From UBA1189 sp045660385 (lineage in GTDB: Bacteria > Bacteroidota > Bacteroidia > Bacteroidales > Bacteroidaceae), in contig JAZRDT010000139.1 in NCBI GenBank assembly GCA_045660385.1, positions 1 to 27,650 on the forward strand: a stretch of 27,650 bases of DNA, read 5' to 3'. Both the position numbers and the translations under genes were made by a program. The notes below the pieces were generated by a model. That model saw only the letters and a list, made by a program, of their open reading frames with translations. It ran no database searches and was not told the DNA's origin. Below, one piece after another: positions 7,244 through 16,121 of this stretch (position 1 is the first letter of the stretch; the number at the start of each line of letters is the position of its first letter).

Positions 7244-7864
7244 ATGAGTATAGAGAAGACAAACGATAAACCCGAATTGCGCGAGCGCATTATTCTTGCT
7301 GCTATCAAACTATTTCAGTTGCATGGTGTCAAGCAAGTGCGTATGGATGATGTGGCCAGTGCGTTAGGTATATCGAAGAAAACATTGTATGAGGTGTTTG
7401 CCGACAAGGAGTCTTTGCTGCTCGAAGTGGTGATGAGAACCTCCGACTCATTGCATACTGCTATCAAGGGAATTATGGTAGGGACGGCCAATGTGTTGGA
7501 ACAGATTTTTCGTCTCTACCAACAGGTAATCGAACATTGCAGGGAGGTTAATCCGTTGTTCTTTACAGAACTGATACGTTATGCTAAGGTAGAAGCCTAC
7601 TTTGAACGCATACATGTCACACATAGCAACCATGTAAAGGTGTGGTTGCAAGAGGGAGTAAAGCAGGGATTATTGCGTGACGACATCGACTACGAAGTGT
7701 TTTTGATGCAAGACGGATTCCAAATAGATAAACTGCTGAGAAACCCCGCGGTGCGCGAACACCCTACGGAGGTGATATACCGCTCGGTGGTGTTGGTGCT
7801 ACTGCGCGGCATGGCGACAAGCAAAGGGCTGGAGATAATAGAGAATATAAATAACAACATATAA
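7244..7864 (+). CDS. TetR-family transcriptional regulator of the efflux operon
   Basis: This 206-residue protein has an N-terminal TetR DNA-binding domain at about 12-60: RERIILAAIKLFQLHGVKQV, then MDDVASALGISKKTLYEVFADKESLL with the helix-turn-helix at about 33-52. The remainder is all-helical and variable, as expected for a ligand-binding and dimerisation domain. It is the first gene of the run TetR, outer-membrane channel, adaptor and RND pump, with 15 bp to the next gene. It most likely represses its own operon and releases when a pump substrate binds; this is inference from the common arrangement and from the inverted repeats at its promoter. Confidence 0.93.
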   Translation: MSIEKTNDKPELRERIILAAIKLFQLHGVKQVRMDDVASALGISKKTLYEVFADKESLLLEVVMRTSDSLHTAIKGIMVGTANVLEQIFRLYQQVIEHCREVNPLFFTELIRYAKVEAYFERIHVTHSNHVKVWLQEGVKQGLLRDDIDYEVFLMQDGFQIDKLLRNPAVREHPTEVIYRSVVLVLLRGMATSKGLEIIENINNNI

Positions 7865-7879
7865 CAAAAGACAACGTAA

Positions 7880-9208
7880 ATGATGAAAAAAATGTGTACT
7901 GTCGGCAAGCGGCCGATAATGATGGTTGCTCTCTGCCTCTTCGCAATGGGCACTATGGCACAGGAGAGGTTGGCGCTGACACTTGAGCAGGCAATAGAGA
8001 TTGCCTTGAGCGACAACCCGACTATTCAGGTGGCTGAACAGACTGTGGAGTTGAAGAAAATCTCCGATAAGGAGACGGTATTGGGCCTACTGCCCGAGGC
8101 TTCACTTTCGGGTGCCTATACCCGAACCATCAAGAAGCAGACGATGGTGATGATGGGACAGAAGATTGAGATTGGTATTCCCAATCAGTATCAAGGCGGA
8201 TTGACCGTGAGTTTACCTATCTTTGCCCCCACGCTCTACAAGAGCATGAAACTGACCAAGACCGATGTGGCATTGGCCGTAGAACAGGCACGTGCATCGA
8301 AGCAGGATCTCGTGAATCAGGTGACCAAAGCTTTCTATCAGACGCTGTTGGCGCAAGACAGCTATGCTGTGCTGGAAAAGAGCTTCGCGCAGAGCGAGGA
8401 GAACTTTCGCATCGTGAATGCCAAGTTTGAGCAGGGCCGCGTGAGCGAGTTCGACAAAATCAGTGCCGAAGTACAGATGCGCAATCTGAAACCTTCGGTC
8501 ATTTCGGCACGCAATGCGGTAGAACTCTCTAAACTGCAACTGTTAGTGTTGATGAACATTGATCCGGAAACGGAGTTCGAACTCGTGGGTAGTCTCAAAG
8601 ACTATGAAGAGAGCGTGTATGCTGGTGTGCTCACTGCTGATACCAACTCACTGAAGAACAACAGCTCGTTGTTGCAGTTGGATGCCAATGTGAAGATGTT
8701 GCAGCAGAGCCTCTCCATCAACAAACAGAACTTTGCTCCGATAGTGGCACTGCAGTTCAACTATATGTATACCTGCATGACTGATAACTTCAAGTTTAAG
8801 GATTACGAGTGGAACCCCTATAGTAATGTGTCGTTGAGCGTAAGCATACCTTTGTTCAAGTATAGCAACTTCTCTTCTGTAAAGAAGACCAACTTGCAAA
8901 TCAGCCAGCTGATGCAGAATCGTGACTACACTGCACGCCAGCTTGCCATGCAGCAGCAGAGCTATCTCAATAGTATGGCTGCTAGCGCTGAGCAAGTGTC
9001 GAGCAACAAGGAGGCCATCACTCAAGCCGAGAAGGGGCGCGACATTGCCGAGAAACTCTACGAGGTAGGTCGTGGTACCGTGCTTGAACTCAATAGCGCT
9101 GAGGTGGCACTCACCCAAGCACAGCTGACCTATGCACAGTCTATATTCGACTACTTGAGTGCCAAAGCCGACTTAGACAAACTGCAGGGTAAGGATTACG
9201 TGAAGTGA
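7880..9208 (+). CDS. TolC-type outer-membrane efflux channel
   Basis: This 442-residue protein has a signal peptide ending near residue 27 (AMGTMAQ). The mature part begins with LTLEQAIEIALSDNPTIQVAEQ, the standard opening of outer-membrane efflux proteins, and contains two OEP repeats made of long helices plus barrel strands. Examples are EQARASKQDLVNQVTKAFYQ in the first half and GRGTVLELNSAEVALTQAQ with the final YAQSIFDYLSAKADLDKLQG in the second. It would form the trimeric channel that carries substrates from the RND pump across the outer membrane. An ATG one codon downstream (7883) is an equally possible start. It lies in the operon after TetR. Confidence 0.94.
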   Translation: MMKKMCTVGKRPIMMVALCLFAMGTMAQERLALTLEQAIEIALSDNPTIQVAEQTVELKKISDKETVLGLLPEASLSGAYTRTIKKQTMVMMGQKIEIGIPNQYQGGLTVSLPIFAPTLYKSMKLTKTDVALAVEQARASKQDLVNQVTKAFYQTLLAQDSYAVLEKSFAQSEENFRIVNAKFEQGRVSEFDKISAEVQMRNLKPSVISARNAVELSKLQLLVLMNIDPETEFELVGSLKDYEESVYAGVLTADTNSLKNNSSLLQLDANVKMLQQSLSINKQNFAPIVALQFNYMYTCMTDNFKFKDYEWNPYSNVSLSVSIPLFKYSNFSSVKKTNLQISQLMQNRDYTARQLAMQQQSYLNSMAASAEQVSSNKEAITQAEKGRDIAEKLYEVGRGTVLELNSAEVALTQAQLTYAQSIFDYLSAKADLDKLQGKDYVK

Positions 9209-9226
9209 TTGTAAACAAAGGCTATT

Positions 9227-9293
9227 GTCATCCTGAACATGCGAAGGATCTTGCGCAATACGATGCGAGAGGCTTCAATACGTTCAGCATGAC
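9227..9293. repeat. REP-like imperfect palindrome between channel and adaptor genes
   Basis: The sequence runs from GTCATCCTGAAC to GTTCAGCATGAC. The two halves, each about 30 bp, are imperfect inverted copies (GTCATCCTGAACATGCGAAG against the complement GTCATGCTGAACGTATTGAAG). Read on the minus strand it encodes CHAERIEAS, a signature of spurious translations from a repeat widespread in Bacteroidetes. It could fold in the operon mRNA and adjust the expression of the genes that follow. Confidence 0.6.
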
Positions 9294-9325
9294 ACAAATG
9301 AAAACAATAAAAACTATATAAAGAA

Positions 9326-10345
9326 ATGAAAAGAAAAACATTCTCGTTTGCAGCCGTGGCCATGACGCTCTTGCTGGCTGCTTGCGGCGGAAAGCCCCAA
9401 ACCGCACAAACCACAACCGTAGCAGATGTTAAGCCGAGCGTGAAGCTCGCACAGGTATCTGTACGCCCCGTTGACCAAGTACGCGACTATGTAGGTACCG
9501 TACAGGCCGAAGTAAAGAACAATATTGCTCCTCAGAGCCCAGGACGTATTAATAAAATCTTTGTGGAGGTGGGCGATCACGTACGCAAAGGACAGAAACT
9601 GGTGCAGATGGATGCTGCCAACCTGCAGCAGCTGACCTTGCAGATTGAGAACCAGAAGGTAGACTTTGCCCGCATCAAGGAATTGTATGCTGTGGGTGGT
9701 GTCTCAAAAGCTGAGTTTGATAACGCTAAGATGTCGCTCGAGGTGTCAGAGACTCAGTATAACAACATTATGGAGAATACTCAATTGCTCAGTCCCATCG
9801 ATGGTATCGTGACCGCACGCAACTACGATAGCGGTGACCTCTATGCTGGTGCTGCCATCCTCACCGTTGAGCAGATTCGTCCCGTGAAATTGCTCGTCAA
9901 CGTATCAGAAAACTACTACTCTAAGGTGAAGAAGGGCGACAAGGCCATCATCACACTCGATGCTCTGCCCGGTGAGACATTCACCGCTACCGTATCGCTT
10001 AAGTATCCCACTATCAATGCTGCTACCCATACCTTCCCCGTTGAGCTGATGCTCAGCAACCAGGATGAGAAGGTGCGCCCTGGCATGTTTGCTCGCGCTC
10101 AGCTCAACTTCGGCACCGAGAATCATGTGGTAGTGCCCGATATGGCTGTAGTGAAGCAGCCCGGTTCAGGCGAACGCTTCGTGTATGTATATAATAATGG
10201 TAAGGTAAGCTACGTGAAGGTAGAACTTGGCCAGCGCCTCGGTGATGCTTATGAACTTATTAGTGGCGTATCCGATGGTGCAACCGTAGTAGTTGCCGGT
10301 CAAAGTCGCTTGACTGATGGTGTTGAAGTGAGAGTGGAGAAATGA
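9326..10345 (+). CDS. RND efflux periplasmic adaptor (membrane fusion lipoprotein)
   Basis: This 339-residue lipoprotein has a signal sequence with the lipobox LLAAC, giving Cys20 as the lipid-modified residue. The mature part has a lipoyl/barrel-sandwich half (about 70-95, PGRINKIFVEVGDHVRKGQK), a short helical hairpin (about 95-140), and the second lipoyl half at LLSPIDGIVTARNYDSGDL. Beta-barrel and membrane-proximal domains follow (KLLVNVSENYYSKVKKGDKA, then VVPDMAVVKQPGSGERFVYVYNNG). It bridges the inner-membrane RND pump and the TolC-like channel. It is separated from the channel gene by a REP-like palindrome and from the pump gene by a 7-bp-unit inverted array. Confidence 0.95.
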   Translation: MKRKTFSFAAVAMTLLLAACGGKPQTAQTTTVADVKPSVKLAQVSVRPVDQVRDYVGTVQAEVKNNIAPQSPGRINKIFVEVGDHVRKGQKLVQMDAANLQQLTLQIENQKVDFARIKELYAVGGVSKAEFDNAKMSLEVSETQYNNIMENTQLLSPIDGIVTARNYDSGDLYAGAAILTVEQIRPVKLLVNVSENYYSKVKKGDKAIITLDALPGETFTATVSLKYPTINAATHTFPVELMLSNQDEKVRPGMFARAQLNFGTENHVVVPDMAVVKQPGSGERFVYVYNNGKVSYVKVELGQRLGDAYELISGVSDGATVVVAGQSRLTDGVEVRVEK

Positions 10346-10440
10346 TATTAATTCTGAATTCTGAATGTTGAATTCTTTGCCCTTCTATCCTATTGATGCG
10401 CATAGCCAATTCATAATTCATAATTCAAAATTCAAAATTA
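10346..10440. repeat. 7-bp-unit inverted array (copy A) between adaptor and pump genes
   Basis: The left arm 10347-10376 is built from units like GAATTCT. The right arm 10408-10440 is built from AATTCAT and AATTCAA units. The arms pair over about 28 bp with about five mismatches around a 31-nt loop (10377-10407). The same architecture recurs at 20777-20882 and 24397-24499. Confidence 0.7.
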
Positions 10441-10446
10441 GACAAC

Positions 10447-13400
10447 ATGAGTTTATACGAAGGTTCGGTTAAGAGACCGATTATGACCGCACTCATCTTT
10501 GCCGCTATTGTGGTATTTGGTGTGTTCTCGGTTACTAAGCTTCCCGTCGACCTGTATCCCAAGATGGAGGGAAATGTCATTATGGTAATGACCTCCTACT
10601 CGGGTGCCAGTGCGTCGGATATTGGAAACAATGTGACACGCGCCTTGGAGAGTACACTCAACTCGGTGGCCAACCTCAAGCACATCACCTCGCGCTCATC
10701 GGAGAATATGTCGCTCATTACCCTTGAATTTGAGTACGGTCACGACATCGATGACCTCACCAATGATGTGCGCGACAAACTTGATATGATTTCATCGGCA
10801 TTGCCCGATGCGGTAAGTACGCCCATCATCTTCAAGTTTGACTCCGACATGATGCCTATCATGATCCTTTCAGTGCAGGCCGACCAGTCTACCAACGGAC
10901 TCTACAAAATCCTCGATGACAACGTGGCCAACCCTTTGGCACGTATCCCTGGTGTAGGTTCGGTATCGATTGGTGGTGCTGCAGAACGTGAGGTTTATGT
11001 ATACTGCGATCCTGTAAAGTTGGAGGCATACAATCTCAGCATCGAAGCCATCAGCCAAATGATTTCGGCTGAAAATATGAACATCCCCGGTGGCTCGTTC
11101 GATATCGGTAACGAGACCTTCCCGCTTCGCGTAGAGGGCGAATTCAAGGACCCTAAGGAGATGGAGAACATCATCGTGGCATCTGTCGGAGGTAGTGATA
11201 TCTACCTGCGCGATGTTGCTGAGGTGGTAGATACCATTCAGGAACGCGGACAGATGACCTATACCAACGGTGTGCGCGGTGCTACCATTGTGGTACAGAA
11301 GCAGTCGGGTGCTAACTCGGTGGAAATTTCTAACAAGGTGCTTGAGATGCTCCCCAAACTGCAGGAAAACCTGCCCTCTGATGTGAAAATCGGCCTCGTA
11401 GCCAACACATCAGAAAATATCGAGAACTCTATAGGTGGTCTTGCCGAGACCGTATTCTACGCCCTCTTGTTCGTAGTCATCGTGGTGTTCCTCTTCCTCG
11501 GCCGTTGGCGTGCTACCTTCGTTATCGGTATCACCATTCCCATCTCGCTGGTAGCCTCGTTTATCTACCTTGCCATTTCGGATGGTTCGCTCAATATGAT
11601 TTCGCTTGCCTGTCTTTCTATCGCCATCGGTATGGTGGTAGACGATGCCATCGTAGTACTTGAGAACGTAACCACACACATCGAGCGTGGTGCCGACCCC
11701 AAGCAGGCTGCTATCCATGCCACCAATGAGGTGGCCATTTCCGTTGTGGCCTCTACGCTGACGATGATTGCCGTGTTCTTCCCCATGACACTTGCTGGTG
11801 GTATGATGGGTATGATGTTCAAGCAGTTGGGCTGGATGATGTGCGTTATCCTTACCGTGTCTACCGTATCTGCTCTTACTTTGACTCCTATGCTCTGTTC
11901 ACAGTTGCTGAAGTTAAAGAAGAAGCACAGCTCGTTCTACAATATCTTCTATTTACCCATTGAGCGTATGCTCGATAAACTCGATGCATGGTATGGTCGT
12001 ATGATTGACAAGGCCGTTCGTCACCGCAAGACCATACTCTTCACCTGCGTCTTCCTCTGCGTAGCCTGCTTCTTTAGCGCCAAGTTTGTGGGCACAGAGT
12101 TCTTCCCCTCTTCGGACGATAGCCGTATGACCGTGAAACTCTATATGCCCATTGGCACCCGCACAGAACGCACGCATACTATTACTAAGGAATTGGCAGA
12201 AAAGTGGATGAAGGACTTCAAGGATGAGGCACGCGTAGTCAACTACACCGTAGGTCAGGCCAGCGAGGACAACACCTTTGCATCGATGCAGGACAATGGT
12301 AGCCACATTGGTTCGTTCAATATCACTCTCGTTGATCCAGATGAGCGTGAGCGCACCTTGTTCCAGATTTCTGAGCTTATCCGCACCGATCTCAATAGCT
12401 ATCCCGAGATAGAGAGATTTACCGTAAGTGCCGGTGGTAACTCTGGTATGGGCGGACAGTCGAGCATCGACTTCGAGGTCTACGGTTATGATTTCGATGC
12501 TACAGATAAGGTTGCCAAAGAACTCCGTTCCGAGCTGCTCAAACTCAATGGTGTGAGTGAGGTTCGTATCAGCCGCAGCGACTACCAACCCGAGATACAG
12601 GTCGACTTTGATCGTGAGAAACTCGCTCGTCACGGCCTTAACCTCAGCACTGCAGCTACCTATCTGCGTAACCGCATCAATGGTTCTACCGCTTCGTACT
12701 ACCGTGAGGATGGCGACGAGCACTACATCAAGGTTCGTTATGCTCCCGAGTATCGTACTAGCATTGAGGATATCGAGAACATCCTTATCTATGGTACCGG
12801 TGGCGGTGCTGTGCGCGTCAAGGATGTAGGCACCGTAGTGGAACGCTTCTCGCCCCCTACCATTGAGCGTAAAGACCGCGAGCGTGTCAACACCGTCAAG
12901 GCTATTATCAATACAGGTGTGCCTATGGGTGTCATCGTAGCTGAGTCAAACAAGATTATCAAGGATATGGACATTCCATTGGGTATCAATGTGAACCTCG
13001 CTGGTGACTTTGAGGAGCAGCAGGAGTCGTTTGCTGACCTCGGCCTCTTGGGTGTACTCATCATCCTACTCGTGTTCATCGTGTTGGCCTCACAGTTCGA
13101 GTCGTTCACCGACCCCTTCATTATCATCACCGCCGTGCCGCTCTCTATCGCAGGTGTAATCCTTGCCTTGGCAATTACGGGCACCAACCTCAACGTGATG
13201 AGTCTTATGGGCTGTATTATGCTTTTCGGTATTGTAGTGAAGAATGGTATCGTACTTATCGACTACACCAAGTTGTGCCGCGAACGTGGTATGAGTGCTA
13301 TCCAGGCTTCTGTCACTGCAGCCAAGAGTCGTTTGCGTCCCGTACTGATGACTACACTCACCACCATTCTCGGTATGGTGCCTATGGCCATCGACAAGGG

Positions 13401-13629
13401 TGAGGGTGCCGAGATGTGGCGTCCGTTGGGTATCTCCGTTATCGGAGGTCTTACCGTGTCTACCATTCTGACCCTCGTGCTTGTACCCGTGCTCTACTGT
13501 ATGTTCTGCGGTGCAGGATTCAAGAAAGCTCGTCGTAAGCATAGCAAGCAATTGGTGCTTGACGCTTATTGGGCAGAGAATAAGGACTCAATGATCAAGA
13601 GTAAGAAGAGAAGAAAAGAGAAATATTAA
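10447..13629 (+). CDS. RND-family multidrug efflux pump, inner-membrane transporter (AcrB/HAE1 type)
   Basis: This 1060-residue transporter has the duplicated RND layout: one membrane helix, a large periplasmic loop, six helices, then the same again. The proton-relay residues are present: D399-D400 in GMVVDDAIVVLEN (helix 4, equal to AcrB D407/D408) and K932 in FGIVVKNGIVLIDY (helix 10, equal to AcrB K940). These carboxylates and the overall features place it with drug-type pumps rather than the heavy-metal CzcA group. It exports hydrophobic compounds by proton antiport, with the adaptor and channel encoded just upstream. The C-terminus ends in a very basic tail (KSKKRRKEKY). The substrate is not predictable from the sequence. 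Confidence 0.96.
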   Translation: MSLYEGSVKRPIMTALIFAAIVVFGVFSVTKLPVDLYPKMEGNVIMVMTSYSGASASDIGNNVTRALESTLNSVANLKHITSRSSENMSLITLEFEYGHDIDDLTNDVRDKLDMISSALPDAVSTPIIFKFDSDMMPIMILSVQADQSTNGLYKILDDNVANPLARIPGVGSVSIGGAAEREVYVYCDPVKLEAYNLSIEAISQMISAENMNIPGGSFDIGNETFPLRVEGEFKDPKEMENIIVASVGGSDIYLRDVAEVVDTIQERGQMTYTNGVRGATIVVQKQSGANSVEISNKVLEMLPKLQENLPSDVKIGLVANTSENIENSIGGLAETVFYALLFVVIVVFLFLGRWRATFVIGITIPISLVASFIYLAISDGSLNMISLACLSIAIGMVVDDAIVVLENVTTHIERGADPKQAAIHATNEVAISVVASTLTMIAVFFPMTLAGGMMGMMFKQLGWMMCVILTVSTVSALTLTPMLCSQLLKLKKKHSSFYNIFYLPIERMLDKLDAWYGRMIDKAVRHRKTILFTCVFLCVACFFSAKFVGTEFFPSSDDSRMTVKLYMPIGTRTERTHTITKELAEKWMKDFKDEARVVNYTVGQASEDNTFASMQDNGSHIGSFNITLVDPDERERTLFQISELIRTDLNSYPEIERFTVSAGGNSGMGGQSSIDFEVYGYDFDATDKVAKELRSELLKLNGVSEVRISRSDYQPEIQVDFDREKLARHGLNLSTAATYLRNRINGSTASYYREDGDEHYIKVRYAPEYRTSIEDIENILIYGTGGGAVRVKDVGTVVERFSPPTIERKDRERVNTVKAIINTGVPMGVIVAESNKIIKDMDIPLGINVNLAGDFEEQQESFADLGLLGVLIILLVFIVLASQFESFTDPFIIITAVPLSIAGVILALAITGTNLNVMSLMGCIMLFGIVVKNGIVLIDYTKLCRERGMSAIQASVTAAKSRLRPVLMTTLTTILGMVPMAIDKGEGAEMWRPLGISVIGGLTVSTILTLVLVPVLYCMFCGAGFKKARRKHSKQLVLDAYWAENKDSMIKSKKRRKEKY

Positions 13630-13646
13630 TTCCGAATTATACTGAT

Positions 13647-13940
13647 ATGAAATCAATATTTATCGCCTACGACCAGGCTTACCAAGAAAAGATACTCTTT
13701 ACGCTCGACCACTTCAACTGTCGCGGTTTCTCAATGTTCCCGCAGATTCAGGGGCGTGGTAGCAAGACCGGCGAACCTCATTATGGTAGCCACGCTTGGC
13801 CCTCTATGTGCTCTGCTGTGCTCACCGTAGTGCGCGATGAACAGGTCGATCCCCTGTTAGCCGAGTTGCATCGTATTGACAAGGAGACTGAACGTCTCGG
13901 CCTTCGTGCCTTCGTGTGGGATGTAGAGAAGACTATCTGA
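13647..13940 (+). CDS. Small PII-like protein at the end of the efflux operon
   Basis: This 97-residue protein starts 17 bp after the RND pump stop and shares its transcript. The pattern suits the ferredoxin-like fold of the PII/CutA superfamily: a first strand (KSIFIAYDQAY), a helix (EKILFTLDHFNCRGFS), a loop with Q-GRGSKTGEPHYGSHAWP (residues 34-51), a strand SAVLTVVRDEQ, a helix DPLLAELHRIDKE, and a final strand LRAFVWDVEKTI. It lacks the full-length T-loop and the Tyr51 region of GlnB/GlnK. PII-like proteins encoded with RND efflux genes are known, so it may sense a small ligand and adjust the pump, but neither ligand nor partner can be read here. A terminator follows directly. Confidence 0.75.
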   Translation: MKSIFIAYDQAYQEKILFTLDHFNCRGFSMFPQIQGRGSKTGEPHYGSHAWPSMCSAVLTVVRDEQVDPLLAELHRIDKETERLGLRAFVWDVEKTI

Positions 13941-13973
13941 CACTTGCACGAAAAGTAAGTTTGTATAAAGGAA

Positions 13974-14005
13974 AATGCGGGCATATCGATAGATAAGCCC
14001 GCATT
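13974..14005. terminator. Bidirectional terminator between the efflux operon and uraA
   Basis: AATGCGGGC (13974-13982), a 14-nt loop, and GCCCGCATT (13997-14005). T-rich tracts follow on both strands (CTTTAT to the right; TTTTCC on the minus strand). It serves the convergent PII-like gene and uraA. Confidence 0.85.
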
Positions 14006-14024
14006 CTTTATGAACGAATAATCA

Positions 14025-15230
14025 TCAGTCTTGCTTTGCCTCGTCTTTACTTCGAGGGAGTATCAGATTTAACACGACACCTACCAAGGCTGATAATCCG
14101 ATGCCGCCGATTGTAATGTTCCCGAATGTCATTTCTGCTCCACCGATACCAAGCGTTAAGATAAGGGACGCTATCACGAGGTTGCGTGTGTTGCCAAGGT
14201 CTACCTTGTTCTTTATCAAATTATTTACGCCCACAGATGCTATGGTTCCGAATAGCAACAACATAATGCCACCTAAGACAGCGTTAGGAATGGTCTTGAG
14301 AAGGGCGCTCACCTTTCCTAATACAGAGAACAGAATGCCAAAGATGGCAGCAATGCGGATGACGGCAGGGTCGGTAATCTTGGTGAGTGATATTGCACCG
14401 GTAACTTCCGAGTAGGTGGTTACGGGAGGGCCTCCTATGCATGCGGCTGCAATACAGGCCAGTCCGTCACCTAACATGGTACGGTGCAAACCGGGGTCCT
14501 TGACGAAATCCTTTCCTGCCACTTCGTTGATGGCATAAACGTCACCTATGTGTTCAATGACGGGTGCAATGGCTACAGGCACCATGAAGATGATTGCTTC
14601 CCACGAGAGTTCCGGGCGAACAAATGCAGGGAGAGCAAGCCAGGGGGCGTCAATGATAGGCTGGAAGTCTATTAGTCCGAAAATTATGGCAGCAATGTAT
14701 CCAACCACGATGCCGGAAAAGATGGGGATGAGGCGTAGCAGCCCTTTACCGAACATCGAAACGATAATTGTGGTCAACAGGGCGATGATAGCAAGAACCC
14801 AATTCTCCTTTGCCATATCAACACCAGTACTTGCTAAGGATAACCCGATGAGCATGATGACCGGGCCTACTACGATAGGAGGGAACAGGCGTGCAATGAA
14901 TCCCACTCCACGAAGTCGGATTAGAGCGCTCATGATTCCATATACAGCTCCTACGGCTACAAGACCCGATAGGGTTCCTGGCAAACCATACAGCTCTGTG
15001 GCCTTGACGATAGGAGCAATGAATGCAAAGCTGCTTCCCAGGAAGATGGGAACTTTACCCTTCGTTACCAAGTGGAAGATGAGTGTACCCACACCTGCTG
15101 TGAATAGGGCGACAGATGGGTCCAAACCCACCAACAAGGGTACTAGTACGGTCGCCCCGAAGGCAACGAAAAGGAATTGGGCGCCTACGACAGTCTTCTG
15201 GATAGGGCCGAGGTCTTTATTGTTCTTCAT
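14025..15230 (-). CDS. uraA: Uracil:proton symporter
   Basis: This 401-residue integral membrane protein of the nucleobase-ascorbate transporter (NCS2) family has about 14 helices. Hallmarks are VGAQFLFVAFGATVLVPLLVGL near the N-terminus and the two substrate-binding glutamates: E226 in VAIAPVIEHIGDV and E275 in GGPPVTTYSE, matching UraA E241 and E290. It imports uracil using the proton gradient. It is divergent from upp, whose product converts the incoming uracil to UMP, which strongly supports uracil as the substrate. The C-terminus is short and charged. Confidence 0.95.
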   Translation of the reverse strand: MKNNKDLGPIQKTVVGAQFLFVAFGATVLVPLLVGLDPSVALFTAGVGTLIFHLVTKGKVPIFLGSSFAFIAPIVKATELYGLPGTLSGLVAVGAVYGIMSALIRLRGVGFIARLFPPIVVGPVIMLIGLSLASTGVDMAKENWVLAIIALLTTIIVSMFGKGLLRLIPIFSGIVVGYIAAIIFGLIDFQPIIDAPWLALPAFVRPELSWEAIIFMVPVAIAPVIEHIGDVYAINEVAGKDFVKDPGLHRTMLGDGLACIAAACIGGPPVTTYSEVTGAISLTKITDPAVIRIAAIFGILFSVLGKVSALLKTIPNAVLGGIMLLLFGTIASVGVNNLIKNKVDLGNTRNLVIASLILTLGIGGAEMTFGNITIGGIGLSALVGVVLNLILPRSKDEAKQD

Positions 15231-15252
15231 GAGTATAAAAACTTGGTTACCG

Positions 15253-15260
15253 CAAATGTA
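15253..15260 (-). promoter_or_regulatory. Candidate -7 element of uraA
   Basis: TACATTTG on the minus strand matches TAnnTTTG and lies 23 bp upstream of the uraA ATG. The -33 region is only a partial match (TTTC). Confidence 0.45.
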
Positions 15261-15324
15261 GTGATATTTATATGAAAAAGAGATGTATTATGAGAGAAAA
15301 TGAAAATTTAGTTGTTGTAGGTCG

Positions 15325-15353
15325 TTTGGGTAACGAAAATATTGCTATTTTTG
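15325..15353 (+). promoter_or_regulatory. sigma-ABfr promoter of upp
   Basis: TTTG at 15325-15328 and TATTTTTG at 15346-15353, with a 17-bp spacer. It lies about 55 bp upstream of the ATG at 15408 in the 177-bp divergent region shared with uraA. Confidence 0.55.
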
Positions 15354-15407
15354 CGAGTAGAACCATGATTTACGCAAAAAAAAGCATAACTAAACAACTT
15401 TAAAGGT

Positions 15408-16031
15408 ATGGCATTACACATTATTGATCATCCGTTGGTGCAGCATAAACTTAGTATTATGCGCGATAAAGAGACCTCAACAATGAAGTTTCGCGAATTG
15501 TTGCAGGAAATAGCTATGTTGATGGGATACGAGATTACTCGCGATTTTCCCTTGACGTACGAAGATATAGAAACTCCTCTGATGCCTATGAAGGCTCCTA
15601 AAATTGCAGGAAAGAAGGTGGTGATAGTGCCTATTTTGCGTGCCGGTCTCGGCATGGTAGATGGTCTGATGAAACTCATGCCTTCGGCTCGTATCGGACA
15701 TATCGGTTTGTATCGTGACGAAGAAACATGTTTGCCCGTGTTCTATTACTATAAGATGCCGGTAAGCAAGGATCGTTTGGTGATTCTCACCGACCCTATG
15801 CTAGCCACCGGAGGAAGTGCCTGCGATGCAATCTCGCGTTTGAAGAAGGATGGCTATACACGGATTAAATTGATGTGTCTTGTAGCATCTCCCGAGGGAG
15901 TGGAGGCCGTCAATAAGCTGCACCCCGATGTTGATATCTATTTGGCCTCACTTGACGAGGGCTTGAACGATAGGAACTACATCCTTCCGGGTCTCGGTGA
16001 TGCAGGCGATCGCATCTTCGGAACCAAGTGA
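15408..16031 (+). CDS. upp: Uracil phosphoribosyltransferase
   Basis: This 207-residue cytoplasmic enzyme makes UMP and pyrophosphate from uracil and PRPP. The PRPP-binding loop is VILTDPMLATGGSA (125-138). ILRAGLGMVDGL (76-87) is the conserved N-terminal segment, and the C-terminal LPGLGDAGDRIFGT forms the uracil site. The length is standard. It is paired head-to-head with uraA, making a complete uracil uptake and salvage unit, and ends at a bidirectional terminator. Confidence 0.96.
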   Translation: MALHIIDHPLVQHKLSIMRDKETSTMKFRELLQEIAMLMGYEITRDFPLTYEDIETPLMPMKAPKIAGKKVVIVPILRAGLGMVDGLMKLMPSARIGHIGLYRDEETCLPVFYYYKMPVSKDRLVILTDPMLATGGSACDAISRLKKDGYTRIKLMCLVASPEGVEAVNKLHPDVDIYLASLDEGLNDRNYILPGLGDAGDRIFGTK

Positions 16032-16071
16032 TAGTTCCGTACTGATATTTGTTCCGGCTTTGTAGGCTGTA

Positions 16072-16109
16072 AAAAAACAAAAGGAGGCAACTGCCTCCTT
16101 TTGTTTTTT
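16072..16109. terminator. Bidirectional terminator between upp and the GH2 gene
   Basis: A long symmetric hairpin: GGAGGC (16083-16088), loop AACT, GCCTCC (16093-16098), extended by A/T pairs, with an A-run on the left and a T-run on the right. It serves both convergent genes. Confidence 0.92.
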
Positions 16110-16121
16110 ATTGCTTATTGC

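Noticed and set aside
9196..9416. Small minus-strand ORFs containing CHAERIEAS
   Set aside because: This is the spurious translation of a REP-like repeat; the ORFs overlap the adaptor lipoprotein start.
11953..12723. 256-codon minus-strand ORF inside the RND pump gene
   Set aside because: Antisense shadow of a well-conserved pump region with no recognisable features.
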